Notes under the pieces: model-generated
What the model was told of the DNA's origin: nothing
The model's database searches: none
Seen by the model: only the letters and a program-made list of their open reading frames with translations
Position numbers and translations under genes: made by a program
Part shown: positions 58,755 to 64,000 of the stretch, in pieces
Position numbering within the stretch: position 1 is the first letter of the stretch
Layout: every line of letters starts with the position of its first letter
From: Rhynchopus sp. YZ270_cl-10
Taxonomy: Eukaryota > Euglenozoa > Diplonemea > Diplonemida > Diplonemidae
NCBI GenBank assembly: GCA_964035575.1
Contig: OZ037877.1
Location: 1,178,001 to 1,242,000, forward strand
Reading direction: 5' to 3'
DNA: 64,000 nt

Positions 58755-61700
58755 AAAAAGGGAAGAAGGGTTTGGAGAAATGATGTGGAAAAGTTGTGAA
58801 GGGGTCCGAATATTAATGTGCACGAAGAAAAAAGGCTTTGGCTGAGGTGAACACAAAGGGAAAAATTTCCCATAAAAACGGTTTTTGGTATCATATTTGC
58901 TGTAATTTCCCTAAATGAATGCCCGAAACGGACATATTGGGGCAAAGTGTTCCGCCCATAAGCCCACTACTAGGGGGTACAATGTATCCCCTAGAACTGC
59001 CTAAACGCCCTCAAATACTCCAAATATTTTTACCCCACCCAACGTTTGTGGGACGTCTGTACCCTCAACTGTTTTCAACACGCATATTACACAGGTCTGC
59101 CAAGAGCTCCTTGAAGCAGCGTCCTGTGTGGACAGCACCAGCCTTGTCTTCAAAAGGTTTGAAGGGGCGATGAAGGAGGAAATGTTCTGCAATGCGCAAA
59201 TATCCTTCCACTGAGAGAAAAAAAAGACAGTGGAGATGTTCACAACTGTGCAACACAACCGTACACTATAACAATTTTATCAACAAAAATTATGTTAATT
59301 TGATGAAGAGTTCTACAAAGCACGATACCAACAGAAAAAGCAAAGAAAATACAAAAATAAATGGTGAAACACATCCCTCAAGTGTCTCCACGAAAAACAC
59401 AGCCTTCAATCTGGTGATACAACTTTTTGTGGAGTTTCAGAAGCAAAAAGCTTCCCTCCTCCCCCTCCTTTTCTCAAAATTTTGCAGGGAAAAAAAAAAT
59501 CTATTGGAATAGTGTAGCTGCGACCATTGTGCAGACTCCACTTTCCTCCCATTTTTTTTTTCTTTTCCCAGTGTCCTCGTCCAGTGAGACGTTTGCACAT
59601 TCAACTCCACTTTCCCCTCCCCTCTTTGGAACGATGCGTGTGTGTTATTTTGTTTCCGTCTAGTTATATTAGTTTCCCTCCCTTTTTTTGGCCATCCCAC
59701 CCTTTTGCATGAGCTCGACTGCAATGCGTTTTAGCACGTTTCAACTACTCCTTTTTTTTTTTTTTTTCTTTTTGATGGGACCATTTTTGTTGATCCCTCA
59801 CCATATACTATCAATTTATTGATTGCATATGATGAAAATACTTTTTTTCTTTTCTTTTTCCTCCGCTCCCCCATCTCTTTTTTAGATGACCAAAGCGAGT
59901 CTTAGGTTCATTGAAAAACGTTTTTTTTTTTCTCCCCCTTTTTTTCCTCATTTTTTCTGCTACTTTTCTTTGTATCAACTATCCCATGATAGAAGCTTGA
60001 AGATCAAAAAAAAATGATATTTTTTTCTCCTCAAAAAACAAATCCTTTCTTTTGAGCGTCAAAAAAAAAGTGCAATACATCGATCTGGTGTTTGCACCCA
60101 TTTTTACCCCCCTTTTTTTATTCCTACGAAGCTTCTTGCTTTGGAGAAATAGTATTACCGGGTACCGGTCGCCAAATCATCCCTCAAAACAGGAGGATTT
60201 TTGTGCAATCAACGAAAATTAACTTTTCTTACCTACCCCGATCCTACTATTTCATCTTCTAGTGGCTGCATGGTGCTTATGCTTTTTCATCCAGATGGCT
60301 GGCATCGTACAGTGGGTCAGTCGGAGGTGTACCTGCATCCTTTGATGTGGGTTCTTTACATTTCAAAACCCCCCTCCAAAGAAAAGAAGATGAAAGAGAA
60401 AGCATGTGCCTGCATCAATAACTTCACCTTTTTTTTATTCTCCTGCTCCCCTCTATGCACTCCACAAAGCACCTTCAAAACATACAAAAAAAACATTTTC
60501 AAACTCCCCTCTATCGCCCGCTTGAAATGCCCTTACCTTTTCGAAGGCCTCTTTTCAAGATACAACGGGGAGCCGCACTTTGCCCTTCTTTTCTCTCTTT
60601 ATTGTTGTTTTTTAGTGTCTTTCAACTTCTCTTTTTTCCTCTCTTCAGTCTAGGTAAATCTGTCGGAGTCATATTTTACCAATGTCTTGGGAATCTGACC
60701 CAATTTTGCTTTTGCAAACGCCTCTGTGTCTGCACAGAGGCGTTTTGCACTACAGTAGGACAAGAAACTTGGCGACCAAATAATATTTGGAGAATTTTTG
60801 GGGGTTTTTTTCTTGTATTTGGCGACTTTTTTTGGTCGCCAATATTGTCCCGCTTTAAAAAGGGAACGTGCTTTTCATTTGGTCGATTGCAAAAAAAAAA
60901 ATTTCCCCCCTCTTCTACAGGTCCAAGTAACGTTAGAAGGTGTGTGACACTCACAAGCTCCGACCTTCTTAACAAATGAAACCTTTTTGCGATTTTGTTG
61001 TTGTTGATTTTTATTTTTCTTCTGGGTGACCTATTTTTCATTTCTTTCCCCACCCCTCCCTCAAACATCGTAGAGGGGGTAACGTATCTGAGTGTGCCCG
61101 AATTGTTTGGTGAGAGCGATGTAAACACGACACAACTTTGTCCCTACACACTCCACAAAAATCCGGTGCAATCAACAAAAAAAATTCTTTTCTGATTTTT
61201 TCTTTATCAGACTAGCTAAAACTCAGATCGTTTTCATTTTTGTGAGACCAGAGCGCTTTTATATATTTTTTTGAAAGCATTCTCGAGCATGAGAAGAAAG
61301 CGCAGGGGAACTACTTGTGTGGTAGTTTCACACGCCGACTTTTTTTTAAAAATAAATTATTATGACTATGATGGCTATTTGTCTGACATCTCAAACCCCG
61401 CAAAATTACACTAAACCAACACGAAATTCTCAAAAAGAATTGGTCGTCAAACGACTATTGGTACTTTTCTTGTGCATGCATCGTGTGGGGTTCGATAACC
61501 CGCGGAGTGTCAGTGCCTGCGTCCCAGAGGCGTTTGCACTATCAACTTCACTTTCTTGTGCAGGGATGTCAATGAGGAAGACAAACAGTATTTTTTTCTC
61601 CCTGCCCCCCTGCTCACTGTCTGCTGGTGTCCTATGCAAAATATATAGTGGAGTTCATCCTCGGGTGTCTACACTAATACCGAGTTTTCAAAAAAAAAAA

Positions 61701-62124
61701 TGTCTTTTTTCTTTTTGCACCATCAACCCATTTCCCCTATATATGGCACAGTCCGTAAACCCCCTAAATGGTTGCCTTTTTTTTTGAGGGAGTCAACGGA
61801 CATGGCGCCATATTTTGTTTCACCAAATTTTTTTTAGATCAAAGCACAAAAGCTTTGGTTCGTCCTACCATGTTATTTTCTCTTTTTTGTTTTTAAAACG
61901 GCCCAGCCCATGTCTTATCGTATGTGTTCTGAAGCTCACCGTTTTACTCAAAATATATATTTTTTTTGTGCGAAGGTCCTATCGTCCAAAGTGTTTGCAT
62001 CCTTCTTTAAGTTTGCTAAGGGCAGTGCAACTTTTTGTTTTTCTTTTTGAGATGTGGTTGCACTGCCTTATTGCTTTGAGGTGTCTGCCGTTTAAAAAAA
62101 AAACAAAAGCTATCGTTTAGCTGA
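58755..62124. other. 3.4-kb AT-rich non-coding stretch
   Basis: No credible gene is seen on either strand. Dispersed pieces: 60143-60220 is related to 32508-32570; 60280-60430 is related to 44638-44715; a perfect 13-bp hairpin AAACGCCTCTGTG / CACAGAGGCGTTT lies near 60718-60747; TTGGCGACCAAA / TTTGGTCGCCAA form an inverted pair at 60770-60842. A decayed member of the small hairpin family (AAAGCGAGTCTTAGGTTCAT) lies at about 59892. These look like old 3' regions or element remnants. Confidence 0.5.
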
Positions 62125-62144
62125 CTAAGCCCAGCGAGGCTTAC
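62125..62144 (+). ncRNA. variant of the small hairpin family
   Basis: CTAAGC, an 8-base loop CCAGCGAG, GCTTAC, preceded by GCTGA and followed by GCTCATC. One closing pair is lost and the loop is longer, so it is a diverged copy. Confidence 0.4.
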
Positions 62145-62245
62145 GCTCATCTTCACCAAGCCCTCATCTAGTTTCAAACCCATCATGGTACATCTGTCTC
62201 AAAAATGCTCAGGAGAACCAACCATTTTCTCTTTGTGTACCACCT

Positions 62246-62497
62246 ACACGACGCCACATGTCAGCGTGACATGTCAGAATGTCATGTCGTACTGCATCGT
62301 AAAAAACGATGACATGTGCACATGTCATTATGAAATGTGCAAGTGTGTGTTCTGTACAGAGAATGACACTACCAGCACGTACCACATGTTATAATGACAT
62401 GTGGTACGTGGTATTATGACATGACGTGTGGTACATGCTAAAAGAACCACAAGTCATGTCAGTTCTGACATGTCACGCTGACATGGGGCGTCGTGTA
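62246..62497. mobile_element. 252-bp palindromic element made of ACATGTCA repeats
   Basis: The left end TACACGACGCC followed by ACATGTCAGCGTGACATGTC matches inverted TGACATGTCACGCTGACATG then GGGCGTCGTGTA at the right. The inside carries many further ACATGT/TGACATG palindromes and CGTACCACATG inverted pairs. It is non-coding. The terminal ACGACG resembles the CACGACGG tips of the MITE at 45868. Confidence 0.7.
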
Positions 62498-62702
62498 CCT
62501 TTTTTCACCCCCCTCACAGCGTGGATCGCCTGCGGCTCCGAACAGGAGCCATTTTCCTATTTGTCAAATTTATTGATTTATTTATTTTTGGCAAAAAGGA
62601 AACAGCATTCGACGCAAAGGAACAAAGGGGGAGTGCACCTACACCAGATGTTGTTTTTTCCCCAGTATTCTTGGGGGATCTCTGAACGGAGAGCGATTTT
62701 TT

Positions 62703-63665
62703 TCAACTTACCTTCCTTCACCCCCCCTGTAAGGGCAACCGTAGGTGAAGTAAGGTATAGTATTGAAATCGATGTGGGGGGGGAGTAAAGGGTCAATTTT
62801 ACAAAACCAGATTTTGAGGAAAATTTTAGCCGAAAATGGGCCCACGTATAAGGAACCGGGCTCATATTTCTCAAAATTTAAGTGGTCAAAAAATTGTCCA
62901 ATTTTCGAGATTGACCCCACCACTGCACGGGCGGAGCCCAAAAATGCAAATAAGGACCCTTTTTAATTTGTCAACTTACCTTCCTTCACCCCCCCTGTAA
63001 GGGCAACCGTAGGTGAAGTAAGGTATAGTATTGAAATCGATGTGGGGGGGGAGTAAAGGGTCAATTTTACAAAACCAGATTTTGAGGAAAATTTTAGCCG
63101 AAAATGGGCCCACGTATAAGGAACCGGGCTCATATTTCTCAAAATTTAAGTGGTCAAAAAATTGTCCAATTTTCGAGATTGACCCCACCACTGCACGGGC
63201 GGAGCCCAAAAATGCAAATAAGGACCCTTTTTAATTTGTCAACTTACCTTCCTTCACCCCCCCTGTAAGGGCAACCGTAGGTGAAGTAAGGTATAGTATT
63301 GAAATCGATGTGGGGGGGGAGTAAAGGGTCAATTTTACAAAACCAGATTTTGAGGAAAATTTTAGCCGAAAATGGGCCCACGTATAAGGAACCGGGCTCA
63401 TATTTCTCAAAATTTAAGTGGTCAAAAAATTGTCCAATTTTCGAGATTGACCCCACCACTGCACGGGCGGAGCCCAAAAATGCAAATAAGGACCCTTTTT
63501 AATTTGTTCTCTTGAAATCTGTAATTTCAAGTTTTCGCGAAAAAAAATAAGAACTGATCCTACAAGGGTTGAAGGAAGGTGGTTGAAAATTACAATATCA
63601 ACAAGAACAACTAATTGCTAAGAAAAAAACGTGGTGTGCTGTGGAAAACCCCGCGTGATTTTCGA
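62703..63665. repeat. three tandem 268-bp units plus tail
   Basis: Units start at 62703, 62971 and 63239 (TCAACTTACCTTCCTTCACC). The last runs into a tail that ends ATTTTCGAAA. Units are virtually identical, so the expansion is recent. The same family sits at 2378-2929 with 114-bp shortened units. Confidence 0.9.
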
Positions 63666-64000
63666 AAGCACCGTAGCATCCAAGCGATTTGCTGGAGGTG
63701 CTGATGTGCCTAGTGTGATTAACGTGTTGTCGTTTGTGCATTCTGTGCTTCTTCCGCACTGCTCCAACGACGACGACACTGCGTGGGACCCTGTGGACAA
63801 AACGAGCTGGAACACGCCGAGCCTGCCGAGACTACGTCCAACAACGCTATCGATCAGATGGTGCTGGACGAAGAGGACAGCCCCCCTTCTTGAACATTTC
63901 AGATGCAGGCGTCCCAGTGGGTCTGGCAGCGTACGAAGAGCGTTATCATACCTGCAGAAGAGCAGAGTGCTGGGTGTGTTGTAGGTTACTTCTACAGGGT
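63666..64000 (+). CDS. unidentified ORF fragment at the window edge
   Basis: Right after the repeat block a frame continues from within the repeat: SKRFAGGADVPSVINVLSFV, then HSVLLPHCSNDDDTAWDP, to a stop at 63982-63984. A second frame is open to the edge with GQPPFLNISDAGVPVGLAAY. Codon texture changes abruptly at the repeat border, as expected for a truncated gene. The frames may be joined by an intron or a frameshift. The family is not recognised. Confidence 0.3.

Noticed and set aside
1-64000. CRISPR arrays, bacterial operons, rRNA or tRNA genes
   Set aside because: None could be recognised. The tandem repeats are contiguous or gene-sized, without spacer structure, and no cloverleaf or rRNA core was seen by eye.
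1-64000. LTR retroelements, LINEs or virus-derived genes
   Set aside because: No reverse transcriptase, integrase, capsid or long terminal repeat was recognised. The mobile DNA seen is hAT-type and non-autonomous TIR or foldback elements.

Overview
This window looks like nuclear DNA of a unicellular eukaryote, most likely a free-living flagellate. Three things point that way. Short GT-AG introns (43 to 188 bp) can be placed by reading frame. The encoded families (class III nucleotide cyclase, Exo70, UBL-WD40, LRR, EGF/VWD, PA14) are eukaryotic in style. Long pyrimidine tracts ending in AG lie a few tens of bases before start codons. All likely host genes lie on the + strand; the minus strand carries only transposase genes and one weak ORF. 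One-way gene order plus Y-tract/AG acceptors resembles Euglenozoa (kinetoplastid/diplonemid type, with spliced-leader addition). The cyclase and LRR styles also fit, but the cis-introns are more than expected in a typical kinetoplastid. The assignment is an inference and no spliced-leader gene was found.

Layout. 1-10042: five copies (one partial) of a UBL-WD40 gene, a 3' fragment of another, tandem repeats, and a 5'-truncated Exo70 gene. 10043-18444: non-coding DNA, a secreted protein with an EGF-like motif, a threonine/proline repeat stalk and a PA14 domain, a small secreted protein, and a membrane adenylate cyclase with a decayed second cyclase-like domain. 18536-28226: a transposon cluster of two near-identical 1190-bp foldback elements, a whole hAT transposon, a third foldback, a TIR element with internal repeats, and a TIR element filled with GGTCC-type satellite. 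Most are bounded by TA and punctuated by G-runs.

28318-39531: a second UBL-WD40 array of five copies with a membrane-anchored P-loop ATPase gene in the middle, then a diverged UBL-WD40 relative. 40300-48075: a PB1-like ORF with a frame break, a four-exon type I membrane protein with a hAT remnant in intron 3, an intergenic stretch rich in small hairpins and palindromic MITEs, and a UBL-LRR gene. 49087-58754: two large surface proteins, an EGF-VWD-LamG2 protein and a three-TM PA/LamG protein with a cyclase-like cytoplasmic domain that lacks key acidic residues. 58755-64000: AT-rich non-coding DNA, a palindromic element, three 268-bp tandem repeats and an ORF fragment at the edge.

The most unusual points are: (1) a UBL-WD40 family whose copies are block mosaics of one another, with variation confined to certain propeller blades; (2) a recurrent intergenic hairpin with a fixed loop and compensating stem changes; (3) the poly-G-punctuated, TA-flanked nest of giant palindromes interrupted by a hAT with a perfect 8-bp target duplication and a short intron.
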